A stretch of 64,000 nucleotides of DNA, taken from positions 1-64,000 of the forward strand of contig NZ_JACJVI010000006.1 in the NCBI RefSeq assembly GCF_014237835.1, written 5' to 3'. The position numbers were made by a program, and so were the translations under genes. The notes below the pieces were generated by a model. That model ran no database searches. It was given only the letters and a program-made list of their open reading frames with translations, and was not told the origin of the DNA. Below are positions 17,558 through 26,351 of the stretch, one piece after another (position 1 is the first letter of the stretch; the number at the start of each line of letters is the position of its first letter). This DNA comes from Rhizobium sp. AQ_MP. GTDB taxonomy: Bacteria; Pseudomonadota; Alphaproteobacteria; Rhizobiales; Rhizobiaceae.

Positions 17558-19075
17558 TCACTCGCCACGCGGAAAGCGCTGGCTTTCCTCGAGGATGTTG
17601 AGGTCCATGTGGTTGCGCATGTAGCGCTCGGACGCCTTCTGCAGCGGCTGGTAATCCCAGGGGAAATAGGCGCCGTTGCGAAGCGCCGTGTAAACGATGT
17701 GGCGACGTGCCTGGCTCTCGCGGACCGCGGCATCGAAGCGCGAGAGATCCCATCGTCTTGAGGCTTCCTTGCTGAGTGCTTCGAAGATCTCGGCCGCAGC
17801 CGGGTCCTCAGCGAGATTGGTGAGCTCGTAAGGGTCGGCTTCGAGATCGGTGAGGATCGGCGGATCCGCTTCGCAAAGTGTCAGCTTGTAACGGGCGTCA
17901 CGCAGCCCGACCATCGGGCTGACCGTGCCCTCGGCGGCATATTCCATCGGTACGATCCCGCGGCCACCTCTTCCCGTTGCAAGCGGCATCAGATCCTCGC
18001 CATCGGTCCAGTCGAGAATGGTCGTGATGTCGATGCCGGCAAGGCCGGCCAGCGTTGGCGTGACGTCGAGCGTCGAGACTGGCGTCGTTACCAGACGTCC
18101 CTCGATACCCGGGACCGCCATCATCATCGGAACCCGTGCCGAGCCCTCGAAGAAGTTCATCTTGAACCAGAGGCCGCGCTCGCCGAGCATGTCGCCATGG
18201 TCGGAGACGAAAAGGATGACGGTGTTGTCGGCCATTCTCGTGCGGTGAAGCACGTCCAGGATGTCGCCGATCTTGTCGTCGACATAGGAGATGTTGGCGA
18301 AATAGCCCTGACGCGCCCGCGCGACGTTCTCGTCGGTGATGTCGAAGGCGACATGATCGCAGGCATCCATCAGCCGGCGCGAATGAGGGTCCTGTTCGTC
18401 ATAAGGGATCGCAGGCACGCTGGGCTGAAGGGCCTCGCAGCCCTCGTAGAGATCCCAGTATTTCCGCCGCGCGACATAAGGGTCATGCGGATGGGTGAAG
18501 CTGACCGTCATGCACCAGGGGCGCTGGTCATGGCCGCGTGAGAGGTCGTAGAGCCGGCGCGTGGCGTTGTAGGCCACCTCATCGTCGTACTCCATCTGGT
18601 TGGTGATCTCAGCGACGCCTGCACCGGTGACAGAGCCGAGATTGTGATACCACCAGTCGATGCGCTCGCCCGGCTTGCGGTAGTCAGGAGTCCATCCGAA
18701 ATCGGCGGGATAGATGTCCGTGGTCAGCCGCTCCTCGAAACCATGCAGCTGATCGGGTCCGACGAAATGCATCTTGCCGGAGAGGCTGGTCTGGTAGCCG
18801 GCGGCCCGCAGGTGATGCGCAAATGTCGGGATATCCGAGGCGAATTCTGCGGCATTGTCGTAAACGCGGGTTCGGCTCGGCAGCTGTCCGGACATGAACG
18901 AGGCGCGCGCCGGCGCGCAAAGTGGGCTTGCCGTGTAGGTGTTGGCGAAGCGCACGGAGCGCTGCGCCAGAGCTTTCAGATGCGGGGCATGCAGGAAGTC
19001 GGCGGGACCATCCGGAAAGAAGGTCCCGTTGAACTGATCCACCATCAGGATCAGGATATTCGGGCGTGATGTCAC
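17558..19075 (-). CDS. betC: Choline-sulfatase
   Basis: A 505-residue type I sulfatase that hydrolyses choline-O-sulfate to choline and sulfate, feeding glycine betaine synthesis and sulfur supply. The formylglycine site is Cys53 in CAPAR (53-57). The metal-binding NILILMVDQ segment at the N-terminus and SDHGDMLGERG in the middle are typical. The C-terminal region with AYFPWDYQP matches the choline-sulfatase C-terminal domain, distinguishing it from arylsulfatases. It starts 12 bases after choX ends, so the two form an operon. A sulfatase-maturing enzyme is not in the window. Confidence 0.93.
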   Translation of the reverse strand: MTSRPNILILMVDQFNGTFFPDGPADFLHAPHLKALAQRSVRFANTYTASPLCAPARASFMSGQLPSRTRVYDNAAEFASDIPTFAHHLRAAGYQTSLSGKMHFVGPDQLHGFEERLTTDIYPADFGWTPDYRKPGERIDWWYHNLGSVTGAGVAEITNQMEYDDEVAYNATRRLYDLSRGHDQRPWCMTVSFTHPHDPYVARRKYWDLYEGCEALQPSVPAIPYDEQDPHSRRLMDACDHVAFDITDENVARARQGYFANISYVDDKIGDILDVLHRTRMADNTVILFVSDHGDMLGERGLWFKMNFFEGSARVPMMMAVPGIEGRLVTTPVSTLDVTPTLAGLAGIDITTILDWTDGEDLMPLATGRGGRGIVPMEYAAEGTVSPMVGLRDARYKLTLCEADPPILTDLEADPYELTNLAEDPAAAEIFEALSKEASRRWDLSRFDAAVRESQARRHIVYTALRNGAYFPWDYQPLQKASERYMRNHMDLNILEESQRFPRGE

Positions 19076-19087
19076 GGGTCTTTGACC

Positions 19088-20044
19088 TTACAGACCGAGG
19101 GAGGACTTGACCGCCGCGTCGCCCGGCTGGCCGTCGAGAGTGGTAACGCCCTTGAGCCATGTGTCGAGCACAGAAGGGTTCGCCTTCAGCCAGGCGGATG
19201 CTGCTTCTTTCGAGTCCTTTCCGCCAAGGATTTCGCCCATCAGCACGTTTTCCATCGAGACGTCGAAGGTCATCTGCTTGAACAGCGTCGCGGCGTTCGG
19301 GCAGCTTGCGCTCCAGCCGGTGCGTGCCAGCGTGTAGACCTCCGCACCACCGAAATTGGGGCCGAAATAGGCGTCGCCGCCGGAGAGATAGGTGAGGTCG
19401 AATGCCTCGTTCATCGGATGCGGCGCCCAGGCGAGGAAGACCACGCCCTTGCCTTCCTTCGTTGCCCGCTCAACCTGCGCCAGCATGGCCTGCTCGCCGG
19501 ATTCGACCAGTTCCCAGCCCTTAAGGCCGAACTCGCCAGCATCGATCATCTTCTGGATATTGGCGTTTGCGGGTGCGCCCGGCTCGATGCCGTAGATCTT
19601 GCTGTCGAACTCGTCCGGGTTCTTCCCGAGATCGGCGAAATCCTTGATGCCCTTCGCAGCCGTTGCCGTCGGCACGGCGAGTGTGAACTTTGCGCCTTCA
19701 AGGTTCTTTTCCATCACCTCGATGGCCTTGGCGCCGTTCAGGTCGTCGATGAAGGCCTGCTGTGCGGGCATCCAGTTGCCAAGGAAGACGTCGATCTCGC
19801 CATTCTTCATCGACTGGTAGCCGATCGGAACCGACAGCGTCTTGACGTCCGGCTCATAGCCGAGCGCGTCGAGAACGACCGATGCAACACCATTGGTCGC
19901 AGTGATGTCGGTCCAGCCAGGATCTGACAATCGGACGACCTTGCAACTGTCGGCGTCCGCGGCCGCCACCGAGGTCGTGATCAACAACATTGCCAGAGCA
20001 GCGAGCCCGCAAAGGCGTGTGCTGGACGTGAGTGTCTTGCGCAT
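19088..20044 (-). CDS. choX: Choline ABC transporter substrate-binding protein
   Basis: A 318-residue periplasmic binding protein with a signal peptide (about 1-29). It resembles Sinorhizobium ChoX, which binds choline in an aromatic box. From memory of that structure, with numbering shifted by one, Trp44 (DPGWTD), Asp46, Trp91 (GNWMP) and Trp206 (LAWAPH) match the box. The usual Tyr aligns with Phe120 by the same offset. No permease (choW) or ATPase (choV) gene is adjacent; betC follows instead. It probably delivers choline or choline-sulfate to a transporter encoded elsewhere. Confidence 0.9.
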   Translation of the reverse strand: MRKTLTSSTRLCGLAALAMLLITTSVAAADADSCKVVRLSDPGWTDITATNGVASVVLDALGYEPDVKTLSVPIGYQSMKNGEIDVFLGNWMPAQQAFIDDLNGAKAIEVMEKNLEGAKFTLAVPTATAAKGIKDFADLGKNPDEFDSKIYGIEPGAPANANIQKMIDAGEFGLKGWELVESGEQAMLAQVERATKEGKGVVFLAWAPHPMNEAFDLTYLSGGDAYFGPNFGGAEVYTLARTGWSASCPNAATLFKQMTFDVSMENVLMGEILGGKDSKEAASAWLKANPSVLDTWLKGVTTLDGQPGDAAVKSSLGL

Positions 20045-20144
20045 GATGGTTCCCTCTTGTTGTGATATTGGTTACTCTTATTCAAGAGATGCGCCATTGA
20101 CCTGTGAAGCGGGAGATTTTTGATGTTTCACATAGAATCCTTTT
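20045..20144. promoter_or_regulatory. Divergent control region of choX-betC and the LysR gene
   Basis: One hundred bases separate two divergent genes, the classic LysR arrangement. A short inverted repeat CTCTT-ATTC-AAGAG lies at 20075-20088. It resembles a T-N10-A LysR-type half-site pair. No clear ribosome site precedes the LysR ATG. Confidence 0.45.
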
Positions 20145-21062
20145 ATGTCTGAGGCGTTGGTCGATCTCGGGTGGATGCGATTGCTGGTCGAGGTCGACCG
20201 AAAGGGTTCCCTGTCGGCCGCTGCAGAGGCCCTCGGCCTGACCCAACCGGCCGTGAGTTATCAGATCCGCCTTCTGGAGCAGCGGTTTGGTCAGCCCTTG
20301 CTGCATCGCCTGCACAGGGGTGTCAGGTATACGGATGAAGGGCGTCGGCTGCTCGCGATTGCGGAAAGAACGGTGTCGGAGGTAGATGCCCTGCAGCGCA
20401 GTGTGCGCGCGGCGCGCAGAAGGCCGACCGTGCGGCTCGCCACAGATTACGCCTTCTCAAGCCTCTGGCTCATTCCGCGCATGCATGCCTTTCGGCAGCA
20501 CCATCCGGAAATCGATTTGCAGATCGTGGCAAGCCAGCGCCTCGGTCATCACTGGCGCGAGGATGCGGATCTCGCTGTCGCTTTCGGGGCGGGCAGCGAG
20601 TTTGGCCCGGATGCCCGTCTGCTGATGCCTGAGCGTGTCGTACCAGTGTGCACGCCCATGCTTGCACGCAGTCTCGCGGACGCGCCGGGCCTGGCGATCC
20701 GGCAATGCCCCCTGATCCATCTCGAAGCCGAACAGGTCTCGCCCTGGCTCGACTGGCCAGCCTACCTGTCGCGCCTGAAACGGGGCGAAAGCCTGGAGGA
20801 CAGTCCGGGTGATCTTCGTTTCAACACCTATGCGCTCGTGGTTCAGGCGGCCATGGCCGGGCAAGGTGTCGCCCTTGGCTGGCTGGGCATCGTGGACCAC
20901 CTGCTGGACGCTAACCTGCTGGTCATGGCAGGCGACATGGTCTCAGTCCAGGGGCGGGGTTATTGGCTGGTACCCGGCAGCAGCAGCGAAGCCGTGTCAT
21001 TGCTCGCCGCTTGGTTGGTCGACGAGGCCTCTGGTTCATCTGCCCAGCAAATACCCCACTGA
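20145..21062 (+). CDS. LysR family regulator, probably of choline-sulfate use
   Basis: A 305-residue LysR regulator. The helix-turn-helix is within residues 12-70 (GSLSAAAEALGLTQPAVSYQ), followed by a ligand-binding domain with a GcvA-like pattern (TDYAFSSLWLIPRM, then LAVAFG). It is divergent from choX-betC with only 100 bases between, so it most likely controls that operon. Similar regulators next to betC are annotated as choline-sulfate utilisation regulators. The start lacks a good ribosome site; an internal ATG at codon 11 would cut into the DNA-binding helix and is less likely. Confidence 0.85.
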   Translation: MSEALVDLGWMRLLVEVDRKGSLSAAAEALGLTQPAVSYQIRLLEQRFGQPLLHRLHRGVRYTDEGRRLLAIAERTVSEVDALQRSVRAARRRPTVRLATDYAFSSLWLIPRMHAFRQHHPEIDLQIVASQRLGHHWREDADLAVAFGAGSEFGPDARLLMPERVVPVCTPMLARSLADAPGLAIRQCPLIHLEAEQVSPWLDWPAYLSRLKRGESLEDSPGDLRFNTYALVVQAAMAGQGVALGWLGIVDHLLDANLLVMAGDMVSVQGRGYWLVPGSSSEAVSLLAAWLVDEASGSSAQQIPH

Positions 21063-21198
21063 AACAGCGAAGAAAACGCAGCATTGTTCAATTTGCGCAA
21101 TTCAACAATGACTAATGTTTAACCATTGTATTGCATGATTTCGATGACGCTATGGTTGTGTCGTCTTAGCGAATACTAATGCAATGCTGGGGATCGTG

Positions 21199-23388
21199 AT
21201 GAGACTGACAGATGTTTCAGTGACTTGGCGCCTCACGATGGCGCTTGCCATACCGCTCGTGGCTCTGGCCGGCCTGGCCTATGTCGAAATCAATACGACG
21301 TTTGCTGCTTACCAGCACGCGCGCCACCTGAACGTCGTGAGCGCGGATCTGGGTGTCATCGGGGATCTGGTGCATGCGCTCCAAGGGGAACGGGCTGAAG
21401 CAGTGGGTCTGCTTGCTTCCAAGGGGCGGGAGCATGGCGCCGAACTTCAGGCCGCCCGAACAGCAGGTGCGCCCGCCCTGGACAAGATGGATCAGGTTCT
21501 CGCCGACATGAAGGCCGAGGGCGACCCAACTCTGATGCGCCACGAACAGGAGCTCGAGGTGGTGCTGGCAAAGCTTCCACAGATCCGGGCCTCGACAGAC
21601 AATCTGACCTTGGCGCCCACGGAGGCGTTCGTCTACTACACTGATCTCGTTCACCGTCTGATGAATGTCTCGCGCGAGTTCTCGCTCGCAGTCGGCGCCC
21701 GAGGGGTTGTCGGCAAGATGATGGCCTACAGCCTGCTGATGAACGCCAAGGAAGTCGCCGGGCAGGAGCGCAATTTGGGGCACGCCTTCATTTCCGAGGG
21801 CAAGTTCGACGAGGCGCACTATCTCGATTTCCTCGGCATGTTCGGCTCGCAAAAGTCACTGATCGACCAGTATCTCGAACTCTTGCCGGACGAGGTTCGT
21901 GAGCACTATCGCGACTCTCTTCACACGCCGGATGCCGAGGCGGTCGAGGATATCCGCTCGAAGATGATGGTGGGTGGCCTGTCTGCCGACCTCAGTGTGT
22001 TCGACAGCGGCGAATGGCTGGAGCGTTCGGCGCGCCGAATCGAGCGCTTGAAAGAGCTCGAAAACGAAACACTCGCAACGATCGTCGTCGATGCCCAGAA
22101 CATGGCTGCGGATGAATACGAACACCTGCTGCGCGTCGCCGGGATCACCGGTACCGTCCTGACCTTCGCCTGTTTCTTTGCGATTTCTCTGTCACTGACC
22201 GTCGTGCGGCCGCTGCGTCGCCTGACAAGGACGATGAACGACCTCGCAGCCGGGAATGTTGAAGTCGACATGATCCGCGCGGAGAGCAAGGACGAGATCG
22301 GACAAATGGGTCGGGCCGTCACCGAATACATCGCGCTTGCCAAGGCTCGCATGATCCGGGAACGCCAGGAGCAGGAGGAAGCAGAGCGGATCAAGCGAGC
22401 GGCTGAACTGGAAGCCGAGCGGGAACGGGCGGAACGTGCCGCGGAGATCGCTTACGCCGTTGAACAACTGGCCAGTGGTCTGGATGCATTGTCTTCCGGT
22501 GAGATCGGCTACCGTCTTTCCAAACCCTTCGCACCCTCCCTCGATCCGCTGCGCCTGAGTTTCAACGGCTCGATGGAGCGGCTGTGCGGCGTGATGGCGA
22601 CCATCCGCCAGAGTACAGGACAGTTGCATGGCGGCTCCCAGGAGCTTCAGCTGGCGGCGGACGATCTCGCCCGGCGCACCGAGCGCCAGGCTGCGGCACT
22701 GGAGGAAGCTGCGGCCTCGATAACCCAGATCACCGCGACCATGACGAGCTCGGCGCAACGGGCGGAAGAAGCCGGCCATCTGGTGCGCGAAGCGAGCCTG
22801 ACCGCCCAGAAGTCCGGCGCCGTCGTATCGGATACGGTCAAGGCAATGCATCATATCGAACAGTCCTCCGGACAGATCAGCCAGATCATCTCGGTGATCG
22901 ATGAAATCGCCTTCCAGACCAACCTTCTGGCGCTGAATGCCGGCGTCGAGGCAGCCCGCGCTGGGGAAGCTGGCAAGGGCTTCGCTGTCGTTGCACAGGA
23001 AGTCCGAGAGCTTGCCCAGCGGTCTGCCAATGCTGCGCGTGAGATCAAGGCCCTGATCAACCGATCGACCCAGGAAGTCGAAGCTGGTGTCCGACTGGTC
23101 AACGAAACCGGAACGACCCTCAGGGGCATCGAAGACCACGTGATGAAGATCAACGAGCGCGTCGCGGCCATCGTTGCAGCTGCGAAAGAGCAGTCGGCTG
23201 CGCTCAACGAGATCAGTCAGGCTGTCAGCCAGATGGACCAGGTGACGCAGCAGAACGCAGCGATGGTCGAGGAAGCAAGTGCTGCGACATCGAGTGTGGC
23301 AACCGAAGCAGACCGGCTCAATGGCCAGATCGCCATGTTCAAACTGCCCGGGAACGAGAACCGTCAGCGCGGCCGAGAGGCCGCCTGA
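21199..23388 (+). CDS. Methyl-accepting chemotaxis protein with NIT sensor domain
   Basis: A 729-residue chemoreceptor. A membrane helix (about 10-30) is followed by a large periplasmic region with features of the nitrate/nitrite-sensing NIT domain (LVHALQGERAEAVGLLASKG early, AGQERNLGHAF later). A second helix (about 315-340), a HAMP domain with a long charged helix, and the signalling domain follow. The tip holds [20 protein letters not shown]. The ATG at 21199 is preceded by GGGGAT; an ATG at 21184 has no ribosome site. No CheR-docking pentapeptide is visible at the C-terminus. It lies 136 bases after the LysR gene, same strand. Ligand assignment is inferred. Confidence 0.88.
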   Translation: MRLTDVSVTWRLTMALAIPLVALAGLAYVEINTTFAAYQHARHLNVVSADLGVIGDLVHALQGERAEAVGLLASKGREHGAELQAARTAGAPALDKMDQVLADMKAEGDPTLMRHEQELEVVLAKLPQIRASTDNLTLAPTEAFVYYTDLVHRLMNVSREFSLAVGARGVVGKMMAYSLLMNAKEVAGQERNLGHAFISEGKFDEAHYLDFLGMFGSQKSLIDQYLELLPDEVREHYRDSLHTPDAEAVEDIRSKMMVGGLSADLSVFDSGEWLERSARRIERLKELENETLATIVVDAQNMAADEYEHLLRVAGITGTVLTFACFFAISLSLTVVRPLRRLTRTMNDLAAGNVEVDMIRAESKDEIGQMGRAVTEYIALAKARMIRERQEQEEAERIKRAAELEAERERAERAAEIAYAVEQLASGLDALSSGEIGYRLSKPFAPSLDPLRLSFNGSMERLCGVMATIRQSTGQLHGGSQELQLAADDLARRTERQAAALEEAAASITQITATMTSSAQRAEEAGHLVREASLTAQKSGAVVSDTVKAMHHIEQSSGQISQIISVIDEIAFQTNLLALNAGVEAARAGEAGKGFAVVAQEVRELAQRSANAAREIKALINRSTQEVEAGVRLVNETGTTLRGIEDHVMKINERVAAIVAAAKEQSAALNEISQAVSQMDQVTQQNAAMVEEASAATSSVATEADRLNGQIAMFKLPGNENRQRGREAA

Positions 23389-23405
23389 CCCGCCGAGCCT
23401 GCCAC

Positions 23406-24233
23406 TCAGAGCAGATTGGCGATGCGACAGAATTCCTCGACGCTGAGCGTTTCCGCCCGGCGTTGAGGATCGATCTCGGCGCGGGCGAGCAAAGCTTCCC
23501 CGCCGATCGGCTTGAGGCTCTGCCGGAGCATCTTGCGACGCTGGCCGAAGGCAGTCTGGGTGACCTTTTCCAGCTTGTCCGGATCACAGGACAGGGGCTT
23601 TTCGATTGGCACGAGATGCACCACGGTCGAGGTGACCTTGGGCGGCGGCGTGAAGGCCTGCGGGGGAATGTCGAAGGCCATATGCGCCTCCGTCCGCCAG
23701 CCGCAGAGCACCCCAAGCCGGCCATAGTGATTGTCGTCCTCACGCGCCACGATGCGCTGCCCGACTTCCTTCTGGAACATCAGCGTCAGAGACTGCCAGA
23801 AGGGCGGCCATTGGCGTGGCAGAAGCCAGTTGACCAGCAATTGCGTGCCGACATTGTAGGGCAGGTTCGCGATGATCTTGACCGGCTCGCCACGAGCCAA
23901 GTTCTCGAAATCGGTCTTCAGGGCATCACCCTCGATCACCTCAAGGCGACCGGGATAATGGTCGGCAATCTCCTGCAGGGCCGGCAGGCAACGCGGATCA
24001 CGCTCGATCGCAATGACCTTCTTCGCGCCAAGTGCCAGGATTGCACGCGTAAGACCGCCTGGACCCGGCCCGACTTCGATCACCGTCACGCCTTGAAGGG
24101 AACCTGCATTGCGGGCCACCTTCTGGGTGAGGTTCAGGTCGAGAAGGAAGTTCTGTCCGAGCGCCTTCTTGGCATCCAGTCCATGGCGCGCAATCACATC
24201 GCGCAGCGGCGGCAATCCATCGAGCGCGGCCAT
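23406..24233 (-). CDS. ksgA: 16S rRNA dimethyladenosine transferase KsgA (RsmA)
   Basis: A 275-residue SAM-dependent enzyme that dimethylates two adjacent adenosines near the 3' end of 16S rRNA. Motif I is [10 protein letters not shown] and motif IV is NLPYNV; the C-terminal helical domain includes [11 protein letters not shown]. The start at 24233 overlaps the pdxA stop by one base (TGATG), so 11 upstream in-frame codons are unlikely to be used. Last gene of the lptF-lptG-lptD-surA-pdxA-ksgA operon. Confidence 0.96.
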   Translation of the reverse strand: MAALDGLPPLRDVIARHGLDAKKALGQNFLLDLNLTQKVARNAGSLQGVTVIEVGPGPGGLTRAILALGAKKVIAIERDPRCLPALQEIADHYPGRLEVIEGDALKTDFENLARGEPVKIIANLPYNVGTQLLVNWLLPRQWPPFWQSLTLMFQKEVGQRIVAREDDNHYGRLGVLCGWRTEAHMAFDIPPQAFTPPPKVTSTVVHLVPIEKPLSCDPDKLEKVTQTAFGQRRKMLRQSLKPIGGEALLARAEIDPQRRAETLSVEEFCRIANLL

Positions 24234-25255
24234 CAGCGTGACGCGTCCCTGGCGCGTGCCATGCAATCCGCCATCTGCAAGGCTGCAACGAGGCTGGTTT
24301 CCTTGGCAAAACCGCTGCCCGCCAGACCGAAGGCCGTCCCGTGGTCGGGCGAGGTGCGAATGAACGGGAGACCCAGCGTCACGTTGACGCTGTCGTCGAA
24401 ACCGAGTGCTTTCGCCGGAATCAGCGCCTGGTCGTGATACATGCAGATTGCAACGTCATAGCGAGTGCGCGCGTCGTCGTGGAACATGGTGTCGGCGGGC
24501 AGGGGGCCGAAGGCATCGATGCCCTCGTCACGCAGCCTGCGGATCGCGGGATGGATGATGTCGTCGTCCTCATGGCCGATGGTACCATTCTCGCCGGCAT
24601 GCGGGTTGAGGCCAGCAACCGCCAGACGTGGCGAGGCCATTCCAAACCGCTCCGCCAGATCCTTCGCGACGATCCGGCAGGTGTCGACGATCAGGTCTTG
24701 CGTGAGCGAAGCGGGGACATCCTTGAGCGGGATATGGATGGTCACCGGAACCGCCTTCAGCTTCGGCCCTGCGAGCATCATCACCGGCATCACGGAACCG
24801 CCCTTTGCCCGCGCCGCCAGATCGGCGAGAAACTCGGTATGCCCGGGAAAGCCGAAGCCGGCTTCGTAAAGCACGGATTTGGCGATCGGGTTGGTAACAA
24901 CCGCACGCACCGCACCCACGAGGCACAAAGATACGGCAGTCTCGATGGCTGCAATCGTGCCGCGGGCGTTTGCCACGTGGGGCTTGCCTGCCAGGACGTC
25001 CACGCCAGTCGGAATGGCAAGAACCGGCAGCGCACGCGGGAAAACGTCTGCAGCGCAGGCCGCATCCGTCTCCTCCAGGTCGAGGTCTATGTCCAACTGG
25101 CGGGCGCGCACCTTCAGGACGGACGGATCACCGACGTAAAGGAAAGGCGGGAGACCGAGTTCATGGCGATTAAGCCAGGCTTGCAAAGCAATGTCCGGCC
25201 CGATCCCGGCAGGATCGCCCTGGCTGAGCGCCAGGGGAAGAACGCCATTGGTCAT
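24233..25255 (-). CDS. pdxA: 4-hydroxythreonine-4-phosphate dehydrogenase
   Basis: A 340-residue NAD-dependent dehydrogenase in the DXP-dependent pyridoxal phosphate pathway. The family pattern [14 protein letters not shown] starts the protein. The metal-binding histidines appear in [16 protein letters not shown] and [11 protein letters not shown]. It is coupled to ksgA by TGATG and follows the SurA-like gene by 18 bases. pdxA-ksgA pairing is widespread in Proteobacteria. Confidence 0.95.
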   Translation of the reverse strand: MTNGVLPLALSQGDPAGIGPDIALQAWLNRHELGLPPFLYVGDPSVLKVRARQLDIDLDLEETDAACAADVFPRALPVLAIPTGVDVLAGKPHVANARGTIAAIETAVSLCLVGAVRAVVTNPIAKSVLYEAGFGFPGHTEFLADLAARAKGGSVMPVMMLAGPKLKAVPVTIHIPLKDVPASLTQDLIVDTCRIVAKDLAERFGMASPRLAVAGLNPHAGENGTIGHEDDDIIHPAIRRLRDEGIDAFGPLPADTMFHDDARTRYDVAICMYHDQALIPAKALGFDDSVNVTLGLPFIRTSPDHGTAFGLAGSGFAKETSLVAALQMADCMARARDASR

Positions 25256-25273
25256 GGATCGGCCTTTCGCCGC

Positions 25274-26224
25274 TTACTGCATTACGATCTGGGCCTTGGA
25301 GCGCAGTTCCTCGAGGTACTTCTCGGAATTCGGGTTTTCACCCTGCTGCTCCTTGCCGATGTCCTCGGCACGAAACACGACTTCTGCCGCGACGTCGTCC
25401 GACACCTGGCGCTGGTTGCAGATCGCGAGATACTCAACGCCGCGCTCGGTCACGCGGGTTGCCGTGGTCCCGCCCTTTGCCTTTTCGACCAGCGGCTTCC
25501 ATTCCGGCGGCATTTCCGGCTCAAGAACACGGCCGAGATTGCGGATGGACACGTCGAGATAATTCTTCGCGAATTCCATCGCCTGATCGCAGCCGGGGAA
25601 AGAAGCACGCGACTTCTCGGCCTCAGCCTTGCGCTTCCCGACAGTGCCCTTCTTCGACGCAGGCACGACAAAGATGACCTGCTTCAGGAAGTACTCGGTC
25701 GTGATCGGCTTTTGCTTGTTCTCGAGAAGACGGGTGACGAGATCCTCGTTCGACAAACGCCCACGAGAACCTGCACCATAACGGGCGTTCACGAGACGTG
25801 GCCAGCTCATGGACACGGCGATGAAAGCCTTGAAATGCGCGGCACCCACGCCGGCCTGGTCGAGCACGGAGTTGAGCTGCGCAATCGAGAGCTTGTTTGA
25901 TGAGGCAAACCGCTCGAATGAGGCGTCGACGTCAGCCGTGCTGACGGACATTCCGACACGTGCGATCTCTTCACGCTTCAGCGCTTCATTGACCAGCTCT
26001 TCCTTCGCGATCTTCTGCAGATTGCCGGTTCGCCGCTGCAGCTTGAGGAATGCAACGCGCCGGCTGACATCTCCAGTGGTAATGGCGGTCTTGTTAACGA
26101 CGGCGACCACGGAAGTCGCGGCCTGAGCCAGCGTCGGCATGAAGATCGGAGTGGGGCTTACGCTTAAGGACAGCGCGATGACGCCGGCAAGCAGCAGACC
26201 GGTGCCCTTCTTCGCAATGGCCAT
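25274..26224 (-). CDS. SurA N-terminal domain periplasmic chaperone
   Basis: A 316-residue exported protein with a signal peptide (about 1-36) and a SurA-type N-domain (about 38-150, with VVAVVNKTAITTGDVSRR). A parvulin-like region follows, but without clear catalytic parvulin motifs. E. coli SurA is about 430 residues with two parvulin domains, so this is a shorter, chaperone-like form. The place between lptD and pdxA is the same as surA in many Proteobacteria, which supports a role in folding outer-membrane proteins such as LptD. Start after AAAGGATG. Confidence 0.82.
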   Translation of the reverse strand: MAIAKKGTGLLLAGVIALSLSVSPTPIFMPTLAQAATSVVAVVNKTAITTGDVSRRVAFLKLQRRTGNLQKIAKEELVNEALKREEIARVGMSVSTADVDASFERFASSNKLSIAQLNSVLDQAGVGAAHFKAFIAVSMSWPRLVNARYGAGSRGRLSNEDLVTRLLENKQKPITTEYFLKQVIFVVPASKKGTVGKRKAEAEKSRASFPGCDQAMEFAKNYLDVSIRNLGRVLEPEMPPEWKPLVEKAKGGTTATRVTERGVEYLAICNQRQVSDDVAAEVVFRAEDIGKEQQGENPNSEKYLEELRSKAQIVMQ

Positions 26225-26351
26225 CTGTCATCCTTTCTCCGGAGCGGAACTCATCGCTGCGGACATAACTCTTCGCATAGATTTTAGAACTGCCGCACGG
26301 ATTGCACAATCCATGCGGCAAAACAATGACCTGTCGCGCAGCGACGCGAAC

